Origin: Silene noctiflora
Lineage: Eukaryota; Streptophyta; Magnoliopsida; Caryophyllales; Caryophyllaceae
NCBI GenBank assembly: GCA_009801015.1
Contig: VHZZ01023849.1
Location: forward strand, 1 to 30,554
DNA length: 30,554 bases
Reading direction: 5' to 3'
Shown: piece after piece, positions 1-12,286 of the stretch
How positions within the stretch are numbered: the stretch's first letter is position 1
Layout of the letters: each line of letters starts with the position of its first letter
The notes under the pieces: model-generated
Told to the model about the DNA's origin: nothing
The model's input: the letters and a program-made list of their open reading frames with translations, nothing else
Databases searched by the model: none
Translations under genes and position numbers: made by a program

Positions 1-3000
1 GAATGAGCCTGAGTAGGACTGGCACTTGAGTTAAAGGGATTACTTAGGAAAAGATTCGATTCACGCCTAGCCTTTCTAAGTCTCCAGACAAAGGATCAGT
101 CATTGACGAAGTCATCAGATTTATGCTCTAAAGATGTAACGTAAATAAGCTAAGGAAAAAGCGGGCCTAAGAAAAAAATATATATATAGGGGTGTGCTTC
201 TATTATTATTAGGGCTTTTCATGAGAAGAGAGAAAATGCTCTCTTTTCTGGAAGCTTTAAATCGTGAGTCGAGTTCATGGGAACGTCAGCAGCTTTGACT
301 GGGAATAAAGCAAGTGGCTCAGTAGTAAGCATAGAACCTGACCTATATATATAAAAGTTGACTCGAATCTTGTACGCATCCGATCTAGTGGTTGGGCGGG
401 CCGGCCCTCGTATCATGTCTTTCGGGCGAAAGAAGCTTAAGCTCTATCATGTGATATTATTTAAGGCGTTAAGTTTGATGCTTTCATTTATCAGCCTTCG
501 CTACCTTAATATAGGGAAAGTAGGATCGTAAATGTAAACGTCTTCCTCTTGTTCTGAACTAAGCCGAGATCAAAGTCTGCTTTCCTCTTGCATGCGAGCC
601 GACAATGGCTTAGCTTTTTTGATATCTATTGATTGTTATTAGCATCTCTTTAGTGAACTTCTCTCACTTGGTGAATTGCCTCTCTTTAATGGGTACTGAA
701 CCATGGAACGAAGGATGTGAAAGCAAGCTTTACTAAGATGGCACAGACTTCCAATCCACGCATTTTTTAGAGGTAAAGACTCGGGATGTGGGAATCACTC
801 TTGCATTCTTGCCTTTCGTTAGACTACACTATCAGACTACACTCCTTCCTTTCACTCGCTACTTTTCTTTTTTTGAATTTAATTTAGAAGCTTCTAGTGA
901 AAGCATCCCTTTTTTCCAACGCAATTATCCCCTGGCTCCCTTCTCTTAGTAGCAGAGCAAGCATCGACTTTCTTTTCTTTAAACGAGGGGCCAATTAGAC
1001 TTTCAACACGATCGGTCAAATGGTGGAATTTTAACAAGAATATGGGGGAGCTTTGGGGCGCGCCTCGGAGGAGGTTGACCCGAAAACAGGTCAAACAGTG
1101 CCAATTTCAACAGACAATGATAAAGATGAAGTTAAGGAAGACTCTTCCTCCTTTAATGAGGATCGAGACAAAGCAAAAGTTGCTCTTGCATCGTATTAAT
1201 TCTCAACCTTTTTTTTTAATGAAACTTGCTTCGGTAAAGCATTGATAACTTGAACTCGAAGCGTAAGGATTTCCACATATACTCGAGGTGATAAGGGTTA
1301 TCGTTGAAATTCGCTTATTCTAGAAGAGAAGGGCAGAACACTTATTGGGTAGTGGTTAGATTTTTCTTTCTTTCCATATATAATTACTATAAAGCCCGAG
1401 CTTTAACGCTTTTATATACGCGTCTTATTTTCGCTTATCGCTTGAGTCCCGGCGAAAGACTCCTCAGTAGGGGATAGTTCGTGAAAGACTGCTCTTTCTT
1501 CATGCTATTTGTCAGTAACCTTTCTCCTTTTGCTTATGGGAAAAGAGCATTTTTTAGCGCAGTTACCTAAGAGGGTTCCAAGACTAAACGAGAAGTTGAT
1601 CCTTCTTTATAGACCCGAACCATACTCAATTTTGAGGTAAATTTGACCATATAAACAGGGCGAGGATGACCAAACAAATATAACGACATTTAGTTTTAGT
1701 TCTCATTTAAATTCTCAGAAGAAAGTTTCATTTTCTCGGTATATAAAATAGAAAAAAATTCTTGAGCAATCAAATCGACCACAAACTACATTCTTTATTC
1801 AAATTCTTTTTTATCTTTTGTAATTGTTTAAAATGGATCTCATCCGCATAGGAATCAGAGCTTTCCTAAGGCCTCTTATAGTACTTTTGCATCTATAACA
1901 GACTTGCTCCCTCTATCCTTTATTTTTTAAAAATAAGGCAGCAGGCTCAGAGTTACTCTAAAACTTCTAAAGGCTAATACCTACGAAAGCTACTCTTTTC
2001 TCTCTTCTAAGGCATTCGACTGGAAATTCTTAAATTAAGAAGAAACTCGCCGGAGTGGCATTAGAAGCACAATCCAGTTTAAAAACAAACAGAAGGAGGC
2101 TGCCCGGAGGGTTAAAAGTGGGCAAGCAAGGTGTGACTAGGAGAAAATCCGGCTGTTAAAGACATAGCAATTGAAGCGCAACCCTATATATATTATTATG
2201 CCAATTCCTGATTAAGGCAGATACCATCTCTTCCCTTTCCCCCTTTAAGAGCTCCTTCTTCCTTTCTTTTCGTAAGATTAAACTGGTTAAAAACTAAAGT
2301 TAAAGAAAAAGAATTAATTCCAAGAGGATGCCCTTACTCGATTTGGCCTTAGAATAAATGGGGCCTTCCTCCTTTTTAAAAGATCTGAAAGAGGGGCAGT
2401 CAAGAGGGGTGATTCGTAAGGTGGGTCTACTTCATGAGTCAACTCTTTAAACACCGGTTCCAGCTCTCGCCCCCTCAAAGTCAAAAAACGGCTCATCTTG
2501 TAATTCCAAATCATCGATCAATTGCTAAAGGAGGTCATAGAAAAAAAGACTCGCTTCTTCCTTATAGCATGCATGATGTCTATTTTAAGAAATAAGGGAA
2601 TTAAAACAAGCCATTTAGAAGTAGATTGGCCCGAAACGACTCTAGCATGAAAGTAGTCCTGACTATGCCTTTGATTTGAATAAAGAAATTTCACTTCTGT
2701 AGGTGCTTATGGAACGAGTGCAAGAGCCCTGTACAATATAGGGGCGAGAAGTCCTCCTCTTAAACCTTAGGTAAGGAAAGAGGAGAGATCACATAACATT
2801 AGAACAGCCGCATTCTCAGATCTCATAGGAAAGAAGTTTGGTCGGTAGCTTGGTTGGCCCATTCGTCCTATATATAGTGACCTTTTTTCTTGATTCTTAG
2901 CATTCTTCTTTATAGAGTTTATAGAGTAAGACTCCACTGGCAATGAGTGGTTCGTCCCCAATTAGAGGGTCGTGGCACCTTAATCTTATATAAGTTTGTC

Positions 3001-3165
3001 GTTCGGTAAAATTCTCAATTAATCATGCAATCTTAAATAGGGAAAGCTCTCTTAAATTACCAGGAGGAAGATTGGCTGTGGATAGGATCAACTTCTTGTA
3101 TTTGCGGGGCCAATAATGCACGATTCCTCTTGCTATCAGCAGAGCTTTATAAATAAACCTTTTTT
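1..3165. other. Spacer, no recognisable gene
   Basis: Both strands carry only frames under 70 codons. Seen here are the 10-bp repeat at 821-843, a GGGCCGGCCC palindrome near 397-406, and recurring GCGAAAGA-type words (around 427, 1452 and 1483) also found elsewhere in the window. Nothing reads as a tRNA, rRNA or exon. Confidence 0.6.
821..843. repeat. Short direct repeat AGACTACACT, period 13
   Basis: AGACTACACT occurs at 821-830 and at 834-843, separated by three bases (ATC). It resembles the other small duplications in this window and has no gene context. Confidence 0.7.
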
Positions 3166-3193
3166 AAATATGACTCCTCAAATATGACTCCTT
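3166..3193. repeat. Tandem duplication of a 14-bp unit (two copies)
   Basis: AAATATGACTCCTC (3166-3179) is followed directly by AAATATGACTCCTT (3180-3193), one mismatch at the last base. It is a short slippage-type duplication in spacer DNA. Confidence 0.85.
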
Positions 3194-4968
3194 AGGCTCT
3201 ATAAGGCTTCCCACCGCTAGGGGTTTAAAACGCGTTCCGACTAGGGTTAATTGGTCATAAAGAAAGAGGGTTTGCTCCTTCCAAGGGTAGTTCAAGATAA
3301 AAAAAATTCGGTTGAAGATGGATCCTTTCTTCGTGAAGAGAACTCCGCAGCTAGCGAAAGACAATAATATAGTTCGAGAAAAAAATGAGTAGTTAACTAT
3401 TGAACTAAGGGGCCGACTGGGGATCCTGTGGAAATACCACTACCTAAACACCAAAAGCTGCAATTGCATTGTCCTTTTCACCAACCTCTTACATCCCAGA
3501 AACAGCGTATCTTCGGGGGGTTAGCCCGCCTCGTTTACTTGTTCTTAGAATATCTATTGTTATGATTGACTTAAGGACCTGACTTAACGAGGCAGAATGC
3601 TTTAGTAATGCCTTGCTTGGAACGATCCTTAGGCTTAGATTTTTTACAATATAATACAATAAAGTAGAGCTGGATACCGGCCATCATCGGAACCCTACTA
3701 AATAGGGATTGGCGATTTCAAGCTAAGCTAAAAGACGTGGCCCAACATATGATTGATGGGTTGTGATTTCATGTACTTCGTTTCGAGCAAGCCTATAATA
3801 GGAGGTGATAGAATTTCTTCAGGCAAAGTCCTCTTATGAAGACAAAGCCCCTTTCAAATAGGATGGATCCACCTCTACTTCTTATTCAAAGAAAAGGAAC
3901 CCAGGTAAAGAATACAATGCATTTGGATAGTCTTTTCGGATCAACCAACGGGACATAGATTCGCGAAAGTGTAGGTGCAAAAAGCCTTAATCTTCTTGGT
4001 TCAATTGGTGAGCATAGCCCTTTAAGTTATGAAATACCTTTTGAACGCACGAGATACTGACTTAGGGAAGAATACCAGTATGGATCTCAAATAAAGATCC
4101 TGAGAATTAGATCAAGAGAAGGGTGTAATGGCTCGAATACCAGTGAGAAGAATGCAAGAGGCTATTTCTATTATAGATTAAAGATCGACACGCCGAGAGG
4201 GAATTCCCGGTTTAAAGAACTGGTATCTCATAGATTGAACTCACCCCTTTGTTTTAATATGAGATGCGAGCCTCTTCTCTTCCAGACCATAAAATTATCT
4301 AATTTTTAGCTTAGAAGTAAGGTCTCAACTTGAAATTCATATGGAAATGCTTTGTCTTCTCCCTGCTACCTTTTTCTTAAAGTTATAGAGGCTTTTTTAC
4401 AAGCAACCCGAAACAAGGGCATTGTTAAGGTAAAGAATTCTATGTCTATAAAGTCAACTGATCTAATACCAAAAATTGTGGATACGAGTTACTTATCCGA
4501 AATACTTGTATCAAAATAAAAGGCAGAATTTTCAACGATTAAATTTATCCATTTAAATTGCTGACAACTCGGCCCTTGCTTCATTTCTTGCTTGTGCAAC
4601 GCCCTCGACTGCTTGGTTTGCATCTTCATTATATGAAAAGAGTAAATGAAAGAAGATAGCTCGAGCCTAACCGAATAAAACAAAAGGATTTTTATAAGAA
4701 GTTGAGTTGTCTTTACTTACTTCTACTTCTATCTCTGCAAATGAAGTTCATTTCTTTCTTCCAAAGCCAGAGTATTCGTAGGAAAACGCATGCATGAAAG
4801 ACTTGTCTCGTTTTCAAACTTCGGGTTTTACACTAGTATCTACGCCTTATTTTAGTAGGGCCCTCATGTACCGAAGTTGCACATTGGTAGTTATTTAAAA
4901 GCAAATGATTAATAACAATCGTACCCTTCTGGGGCTCGGTCGGCGTCCATTGGCGTCTATCTCAAACT

Positions 4969-4986
4969 AAAGAGGGGCCCCTCTTT
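4969..4986. repeat. Perfect 18-bp palindrome
   Basis: AAAGAGGGGCCCCTCTTT is its own reverse complement. It is followed by more T residues and then an A run. It lies in spacer DNA and could fold into a compact hairpin or cruciform. Plant mitochondrial transcripts are often stabilised by 3' hairpins, but no gene ends here, so no function is assigned. Confidence 0.8.
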
Positions 4987-5569
4987 TTTGGAAAAAAAAA
5001 ATTATTTCTGCGGAGCATTCTGAAAGAAAATAAAATCTTCTATAATTATATGAGAGGTTTTTTATAAACCAGGTAAGAAGGCTACACCAGGAAAAGGAGT
5101 AGCATGTGCCGTTCCACTCGTTTCGATCTATCTTGGAAGAAAACAAAGAAAAGGAAAAGGAAGTAGAAACATTTCCAGCTTCAGCCTTAAAAGTAGTAGA
5201 ATTTTTATAAGTTAAGGAAGAAAGTGAGTGTTTAGCAAGAAAGGCGGATCCTGCAATATTAAGAACATAAGAATGATAATAAAAAGCACGAAAATGTGCC
5301 TGACGAGTTGACACCAAACTTATGACTTAAAACATTTTATTCTCGTTCCCAAGCTGAGCTGAGATTTTAATTATTATTTGATGCTGAGTTTGTTTGATAG
5401 ATTTTTATTTTTTAGAAAGCAAGAGCAGTTAATATATGAAGTTTAACTGGTTCGCATATTTAGGAAAAAGTAAAGTAAGGTGCGAAGTTACTCGACTGTT
5501 AAGGATAAGATAGAACTCGACTATAAAGGAAAGGAGCAGGTGCTATTCTAATATAAAAAAACTTTGAAA

Positions 5570-5585
5570 ATCAGCTACTAAGGAA
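5570..5585 (+). repeat. 16-bp exact repeat, copy 1
   Basis: ATCAGCTACTAAGGAA is repeated exactly at 25131-25146. Exact 16-mers are only marginally unexpected in 30 kb, but such short dispersed repeats are typical of plant mitochondrial spacers. Confidence 0.55.
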
Positions 5586-6102
5586 GCAAGATCTAAAAGT
5601 TCGGAAACAGATGCCTGTCTAGCTCATCTGAAAATAACAGGTTTTCAAAGGTATGGTTCACACTCGATTATTTACGGAAGCATCTCATGAATAGATTAAT
5701 TTTCCAAATACCAAGTACTAGGTCGAGGAAGCAGTTCCAGTTTAAGTTCCTGAAGATGCAGTTGACGACAGAGCGGATGATGGAAACAAAGGAGAAAAAA
5801 ATAAAGAAGCGCATGCTTTCACTCATCAAAGGAGCCCGCCTTTCAGGATAGAATCGAGCAACTTTATATTATATTAGAATAGAAGATACAAGTAGTTGTA
5901 GGCATAAACCCCAGCAAAGTAAGTTAAACAAAATGGGAAAGACCGCAATCTCTTTCGAAGAATTTTTAAAAGGAAGATAGGACTCACGACTCGAGCAGAC
6001 ACAATGCCAACCCTTTACAATGCTAGTAACGCTAAAAACCAAGAGCCGGCTTTCCTCTTTTCGCGTTATCCGGAAATCAGAGATGAGAATTCAAAGACAA
6101 TA

Positions 6103-6116
6103 ATATATATATATAT
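6103..6116. repeat. (AT)7 microsatellite
   Basis: Seven uninterrupted AT dinucleotides lie within a wider AT-rich stretch (6098-6145). Such runs are common in organelle spacers and prone to length variation. No function is inferred. Confidence 0.85.
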
Positions 6117-7159
6117 GAATCATTTAGCATATAATTTATATATTAAAGAACGACTCCATGGAAATGGAAAGATTCTCTTCTAAAGTATAAAGTAAAGAGG
6201 GGCGTCTCTGCTCGTCTCTATTTTCAGGGCAATCAGACAAATTCTTTGAGGATTTTAACTTGCTAGCTCTTTCTCCATTCCATTATATATAGCTCAGGAA
6301 AGACTTGAGCAGACGATGTAGAGTAAGGGGAGAAGTTTACTTTAATATCTATAATCTATATCCCGGTAGTAAAACAAGACAAGAACGAGTGCAAGAAGAG
6401 CAGCAAGCAGGAGCATATGAGTAACGTAACTTGATGCATTACCATAAAAAAAGTTCCAATTCTTAGATAGAAGTTACTTACCTGCAAAAGGACTTGATGT
6501 TGCTTGCTCCTTTAATACTACAACAGCACATTTGAAAACCAGACTTTATTTAACATCACTGCGTTCATGGTCGCTTATTGAGATTCCTCTGCTTCGCACA
6601 TGGTTCTTTTACTAACATACTTTAACCGAGGCTTGAACGGCTGAATGCCGAATCCTTCTGAATTCATCTTGCTCGCCCATAAAGCTTTAAGTATGATTAG
6701 TAGTTCTCTGGTAGTAGAATGCGGTGAAGGGTGGACCTCCTCCCTCCCATAGAAAGGATCCGCCCTTCGAATAAACCAGACATATCCTAGCAATATAAAC
6801 ACAAAAAGAAAGTCTTAAAATTCATTTTGAGAATACTGCCTGTTTTTACTTAGTCATTGATTAGACTGAAATTGTATTATTGAAATGGTAATTAAATTTT
6901 ATAAAAGAAAACGGGGATTTGTGACTTGTCATCTCCAAAAGAGGGTGTTTGAAGAAAAGACTCCTTTTAGAATTGAGATTATGAGTGAAATTTAGATCAT
7001 AAACCTAATTCCCCTGCCCATCCTGCCTGCCAAGCATACTTTTTTTATCGTATCGAGCCCATTAAAAAAAAAAGGAGTACCTTGGGATAAGAGTTCCGGC
7101 GGTTGGCGCATACGTATCATTGGTTGTAAATCCTTGTCTTTTCTTTAAGCAAACGAAGA

Positions 7160-7177
7160 CGCGGACACGTGTTCGCG
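7160..7177. repeat. GC-rich 18-bp near-perfect dyad
   Basis: CGCGGACACGTGTTCGCG is palindromic except for one pair of symmetric positions, which as RNA would form a G-U wobble. It is much more GC-rich than the surrounding DNA. No adjacent gene explains it. Confidence 0.7.
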
Positions 7178-8568
7178 AGATTCTAGAACTACCCATAGGA
7201 GCTAAATCCCTTTCTTTTGTCGGTGATTGAACAGATAAATGCGCTAAGGCAGGGAAGCGGCGCCCTGAACCTCATTCTCTCAGCATGGGACTTCACTTTA
7301 TTATGCCAGGCCAAATTGTTACAACTGTTACAAGCCTTATGTACGCTGTGAGATAAATTAAATGCCTTAACCATAATATAGGAAGTTTGCTGATAAGGTA
7401 CTTAGCTGGGTCGGATAATTAGAACGACCGGTGCTGGCTGCACCCTTTCTTAGATATGCTTGTTTTTTTACTTTTTAACTTTTAAGAACAAAGTTCTGTT
7501 CGAATCACATGTCATTAGGATTTCTATTTGAACGGTAGCAGGTAAGCAATGGGGTATGGAATGTCGATTGAATTGTTGGCTCTTCCCGTTGGTAGTTATG
7601 TTACGCTTTATGGTAAAGAAAGGATTTATCCTTTTTATTCTTTAACAAAATTTCCTGTTCTCTAGCTACTGATCCTCTTTCAGCTCCAGCGAACCTTCTC
7701 TATCTCTTTATTTTAATATATTTAAATTCTCTTTTACTATTATCTTATCCGAGCATGCTAGAGTTTGAGGGGGCTTTTTCTTTTAGCAGTTTTAAATTCG
7801 AACCATATCATCATACCATACATATTTAATATAAGGGGTTTAACACAAGACTTCTTTTCTCTCGCCTGTCACCCGTTTGAAACGATTGTTATTAACGTAA
7901 TGAGGTGCGCCGTTGATGATACCTTTCTTTTTTACTAGGCTAGGTATTAATTAGATTAGGAAAAAAGTTGTCCTTGCTGGTAAGCCCATCCTTACTTGGA
8001 TTCATTTGTTATTTCTTTAGGCCAATATATTAGAGTGGTTTTGCCTGCTACAATGTGCTTTCCTCTACAGCGTCTAATCTCAAAGTAGCTAATCCTGATC
8101 CCTATTACTATGATATATAAGGGTATCCTATTTATATTTAGAAGGGCCCTCGCATCAGGAGATTAAATATAGAAAGATTAAGGTAGAGCTCCGGTTTTGC
8201 TTTGGTCATCATGCCAGACTCATTCTCATAGGTGTAGCCTTCTTCAAGTGGAGCTTTTTTCTTTTTCTAACACATTAATGTTCGATGATATTGCCTCGTC
8301 GCCCTACATTACATTATGATTCTCAAATAGAAATTAAAGGATTTCTTATTTATTATAAAGTAGTGTATCAATTAGGATTCAGATAGGATTTTTCTTTATG
8401 GTTCGTATGGTTAGTTAGAAGCTTCCCTATGTTTTCAAAGCTTGTTTTGATGAGTGTCTTGTCCATACTAGCTTGGGACATAGATTAGAATTATTTTTCG
8501 TTGCTTCATACGAGGAAAGGAAGACTTATTTGCTAAGATGACTACTTTCGTTTTGTTCAAGCGGGCAT
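7178..8568. other. AT-rich spacer
   Basis: No frame of note and no RNA gene pattern. T-rich runs dominate 7450-7850. I see nothing further in it. Confidence 0.6.
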
Positions 8569-8635
8569 CCCCCCCCCCTACTACACCCTCGACCTTCACC
8601 CGTTCAAGCCTTTAAAAACTTAAAAAAGGGGGGGG
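8569..8635. repeat. Inverted homopolymer pair, C10 and G8
   Basis: A run of ten C residues (8569-8578) and a run of eight G residues (8628-8635) are 49 bp apart and could pair as an eight-base GC stem. The complementarity does not extend beyond the runs, so the pairing may be incidental. Confidence 0.75.
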
Positions 8636-11600
8636 TCTATCCGTTCAAAGATACGAACTCACTTTCAAACACGGATAAGAGATAAAGGAAGAAAGACCCG
8701 CAAGACCTTTCACATCAAACATGCTCCCGGGCTAGTCGTTCAACAGGTGGAGTAAGTGCAGTTTATACTGATCTTGCGAACAAAAGGCATATTGGGGGAC
8801 GCTACAAGTAGAGAAATTTATACATAAAGTACTTACTTAATTATATGGGCCCATTCAAGGGGGTCTGCCGAAGATCCTCGTTGTACACTTGCTTCTTTAG
8901 ACGACGCCTTCATTTCTTTCGTGAGCACACCCGCTTGCTGGCGTAAGGCAAAGCCCATCTCCCTATATTTTCCCTATATATAAAAGCCCCATTGTTAACT
9001 CAGCTCACAACATACTTCCACATGCAGCCGCCCATTCTAGAGGCATTGTTGGGAATTCCCTACTCTAAGTACGTCGGGGAAAGACCCTCAATTCTACCCG
9101 CTGGCTTAAGATGTCTCCAATTGTTATGATTATTCTACCTATCCACGGGATGTTACCTCGATTCTATTGAGTCCTACCTATGAGATTCTACTCCCAAATC
9201 CTCGAATATTCCGCAAGCTACAAGTCAAAGACGTTTCTTACCAATACCAACAAGTCTCCATTAGAGCTAAGAATTAGGTAATTCCGGGGAAACCTCACTT
9301 CTCCGGGTAGTAAAGAAGGTATCTATGTAAATATCCATAAATCCTTAACTTTCTTTGGCCAAGCGAGAACCAACCCTCAAGCTGCCGATGCGCTTGAAGA
9401 AGCAGAAGCCAGGGCCTGATGGGAAAAAAGCAAAGCTGACCCAAGGAAGCAAGGCATTTGCATTTGATATAAAAAAAATGATATAAGAAAAAAGCCGCGT
9501 TTAGGTAGCTTTGGTAGGAACGTGCATTCGAATTTTAGAAAGAAAAGCAGCATCTGAGCATGATTGCAGTGAAGACCCCACGGAATAAGCAACGTATAAA
9601 ATCGAGGATGTTCCAGGTGAAGGTGGAATTGATGTCAACGAAGAAGCCGCTTTCGCTGATGATGGTCGTGAAGAAAGTACCTGGAAATATAAGATTTTTG
9701 GACGAAGAATTAGAGTTGCGAGAAAACTAATGTGCTTCACACATGAGGAAATGCCAATGCCTTAGCTGTTAGAATCTCGACGGGCGAGGAACAATGTCGA
9801 TTCCTTTTGCATGAAAAAAGCTAACTTCTTAATCGAAAGGGACGTGCTCAGTAAAAGAATGAATGAGCGCTAGCGGAGTAAAAATCCCCCAATCTACCGC
9901 TCAAATGTCTATCGAGCTCGTCTTATTGACGTGACATGGGGCGTAAGAGCACAAGCACCGGTATTGAACTCTTGTTTATTTCGGTAGGAATGACCGCTGC
10001 AACTTACTATGCTTATGATGGGTAATGTATTGAACAAACAGGTCGGGGCGGTTAAAAAGAGGCACCTCGTTTATTAGTTACACTGGGCTAGAAGCCCTCC
10101 TCGCCCCCAAGACGTAGGGGCCTAAAGGAATTTTCTACTATACGAAGAGCACCTCCTGACGAAATGCTTTTATATTTTCTTTTGAGTAAGTAGTTTAGTT
10201 CCTAATGGTTATGAACTGTTAATGGATCTCATACAGGAGCTTCTGAAATCCCCGCGGATGGTTGAAAGAAGAATGCGCGGATGCCTTTACCCAGGCCCGC
10301 TCGTAGAGAGAAAGGCAAGAAAATCCCTTGTAAAAGAGGGGTCAATTACGCCTATGTGCTTGCTGGTAGGTCTTAGAACAGAGGGCGTTTTCTTAATAGG
10401 TTGAGATATCGACAATTAAAGGGTACTGAACTGACTCGCATATAATTAACAAAAAGAGAAAGGGTCTTTCTTGAGCGTTCTAGCGAAAGAGGTAAAACTA
10501 GTCGGCTGAGGTACAAGGAAGAGGGGAATTAAATCCTTAGATGGTCACATTAGAAGCACCTTGGGTTGGACTTTCCTTGGTTGATAGAGTAAGAGAGGCT
10601 GTTTACAACTCAACTAATCAAGAAAAGAGGCAGCTTTTTTATAAGGAGAAAGATTAGGTGCTGCAAGCGCTTATAACGAGTCTTTTATCCGTTTCAAGCA
10701 TACCCATGTAAGTTGTTTTATAGGGTTTTTCCCTAAAAAGATTAAGATTCCCCATCTATAGTGCTTATCGAATAGGGCCTGTCTTTCCATGAGCAGCAAA
10801 AGCAGCTTCATCGACTACATCTCTTTCAACAAGACTAGCAAGCCACTCTCCTGCTTCATGGGCGAAAAACTTTATCATTGCACCTTTTCTTGTTGATCTT
10901 TCCTACCTTTAGCTCGACGAGACGTTCTTGGCACGAAAGCAAGCTACTTTGACCCCGAGAATGGTACTTTCTCGAAGATAAATATCAATGAAAGCGGTCT
11001 TTTTCGGTTTAAATTTACCCAAATTGGCATAAACGGTACAGCTTTGAATTTGCTTGCTAATTCCTTTTATTCCGTGAGTCACTGAGTCATTCTTTTTTCA
11101 TAATCATAATATAGGTCAAGTGGGTGCGCTGTACCTCTTCCAAAACAAAGTCAAAAATTTTTTTAAATGCGAGCTCTTACAAACCTTGATCCTAGCGTAC
11201 TCGACCCGAAGATAGGGAAGTGTGCATTTTAGGTTTTTTTAGGAAATATTATATCGGTCGATATCCCTCAAGATGGGTCCTACGATATTTCCTCAGTTAA
11301 CGAAAAAATATAAGGGTGCGCTCTGAAAAAAGAGATACCTCCCCCCCAGCAGCAAATTTCCAAAGCTGCAAACAAAAGGTTAAAACCTGGAAAAAGCTGG
11401 TATTTCAATCAATTTATCTCGCCTGCCCCCCAAGGTCAACTCAAGTAATGGAAAAGTCTTCCTTCATATAATATCGATCAGAATGAAACAAAGAGTTATG
11501 AAATACTTCGTATAATAAGCAAGGGTGCGCTAGCAGGCTCGACCAAGTAGGAGAAGAAACAGCTGGACTATAATAAGTTTAAGCTTCGGGGGGTACTGAT

Positions 11601-11896
11601 GGAGAAAGGGTTGGTGATGGGTAGACAGGTCTTATCCCACATTATGGTATGGATAGGGTAGTAAGAAAGACTTCCATCAAATGTATTCTTAAATAAGGAA
11701 TCTATGTAATTGGAAGCTCCCCTTTTTGTTACACTTTTTAACCCGCTTGGGCCCCCTCTTGGGCGAAGAACTTAGTAAAAGCCGCGGTGATTTCAGACAG
11801 AACCTAATTTTATTAGTGAAACAGGATTCTCAAGCGTACAAATTCTTTTCAACTAGGGTTTTTGGTACGAATTCGCCAAAAGCAATAATAAAGTAA
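8636..11896. other. Spacer, no recognisable gene
   Basis: Includes the hairpin at 9284-9306 and a 58-codon frame without a usable start (9589-9765), acidic at first and then basic. A 29-codon ATG frame at 9936-10025 encodes a short peptide with a hydrophobic middle. Neither matches a family I know. The rest is featureless. Confidence 0.55.
9284..9306. repeat. Small hairpin with a nine-base loop
   Basis: CCGGGGA (9284-9290) can pair with TCTCCGG (9300-9306), with one G-U pair, around a nine-base loop. It is seen directly in the sequence. No gene lies immediately upstream to make it a transcript end, so it is recorded only as a possible fold. Confidence 0.45.
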
Positions 11897-12199
11897 GAAA
11901 GTTTTTTCCTAGAGTCGGAAAGGCGTGGATCACGGACAACATCTTCAAGCCATCTTTTTTCTTATGAGTGCGACCTTGAGGTTTTGTATGATCAGAAACG
12001 AGCCATCTTGGGCATCCTGCCCGCTCGGGATCACAGACAGGTGGTATCGATGTCCTTATTCCAAGATAGTACAGCCACAAAATGGTACTTGCTTTCTCGG
12101 GCCGAGATTTATGGAAAAGTAATGCCTCTGGTTGGATCAACACTTTTTAGAGCCGTTCTCTCCTTGGCAGTCGAGTCCCTAGAAGGTTATGTCAAGTAA
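11897..12199 (+). CDS. Unassigned 100-codon open frame without an ATG at its start
   Basis: The frame runs from the stop at 11894-11896 to a TAA at 12197-12199. It lies in a patch that is GC-richer than its neighbours and open in two plus-strand frames and one minus-strand frame at once. The first possible starts are TTG at 11984 and ATG only later (12049). The translation has mixed composition with no low-complexity runs and reads more protein-like than most of the window (for example the stretch EVLYDQKRAILGILPARD), but I cannot place it in a family. It could be a remnant of a transferred nuclear or plasmid-derived coding sequence. That is inference; chance remains possible. Confidence 0.15.
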   Translation, partial: ESFFLESERRGSRTTSSSHLFSYECDLEVLYDQKRAILGILPARDHRQVVSMSLFQDSTATKWYLLSRAEIYGKVMPLVGSTLFRAVLSLAVESLEGYVK

Positions 12200-12286
12200 T
12201 TTCTCATCCCTCTTCGCGCTCTTTGTTTCGTGAATCATCAGCGAAAGCAGCAGCCCGTTCGTTGACCTACACATCTAAGGTATCTT

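Larger units (their letters stand above)
3194..7159. other. Spacer, no recognisable gene
   Basis: Contains the palindrome at 4969-4986, one copy of the 16-bp repeat and the AT microsatellite. The longest frame is 116 codons on the minus strand (4967-5317), opened only by TTG, rich in serine and phenylalanine and ending against the palindrome; I do not regard it as a gene. Confidence 0.6.

Noticed and set aside
3830..3838. Minus-strand CATAAGAGG, one base off the mitochondrial promoter nonanucleotide.
   Set aside because: Imperfect match with nothing recognisable downstream; near matches are expected by chance.
4967..5317. Minus-strand 116-codon open frame.
   Set aside because: It opens only with TTG, is rich in serine and phenylalanine as expected from A/G-rich DNA read on the other strand, runs into the palindrome at its end and matches no family. 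Its length is expected by chance.
7490..7510. GTTCGAATC, similar to a tRNA T-loop.
   Set aside because: No T-stem pairing, no acceptor or anticodon arm in the expected spacing on either strand. Similar T-loop words near 15229 and 22150 failed the same test.
8569..8635. CRISPR array, mobile element or integron search across the window, prompted by this and other repeats.
   Set aside because: No regularly spaced repeats, no transposase or integrase-like frame and no terminal inverted repeats with target duplications were seen anywhere.
9589..9765. 58-codon plus frame with an acidic then basic translation.
   Set aside because: No start codon before its last quarter and no recognised family.
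9936..10025. 29-codon ATG frame encoding a short peptide with a hydrophobic middle, considered as a small membrane subunit.
   Set aside because: It does not match any small plastid photosystem, cytochrome b6f or mitochondrial ATP-synthase peptide I know, and such short frames are abundant.
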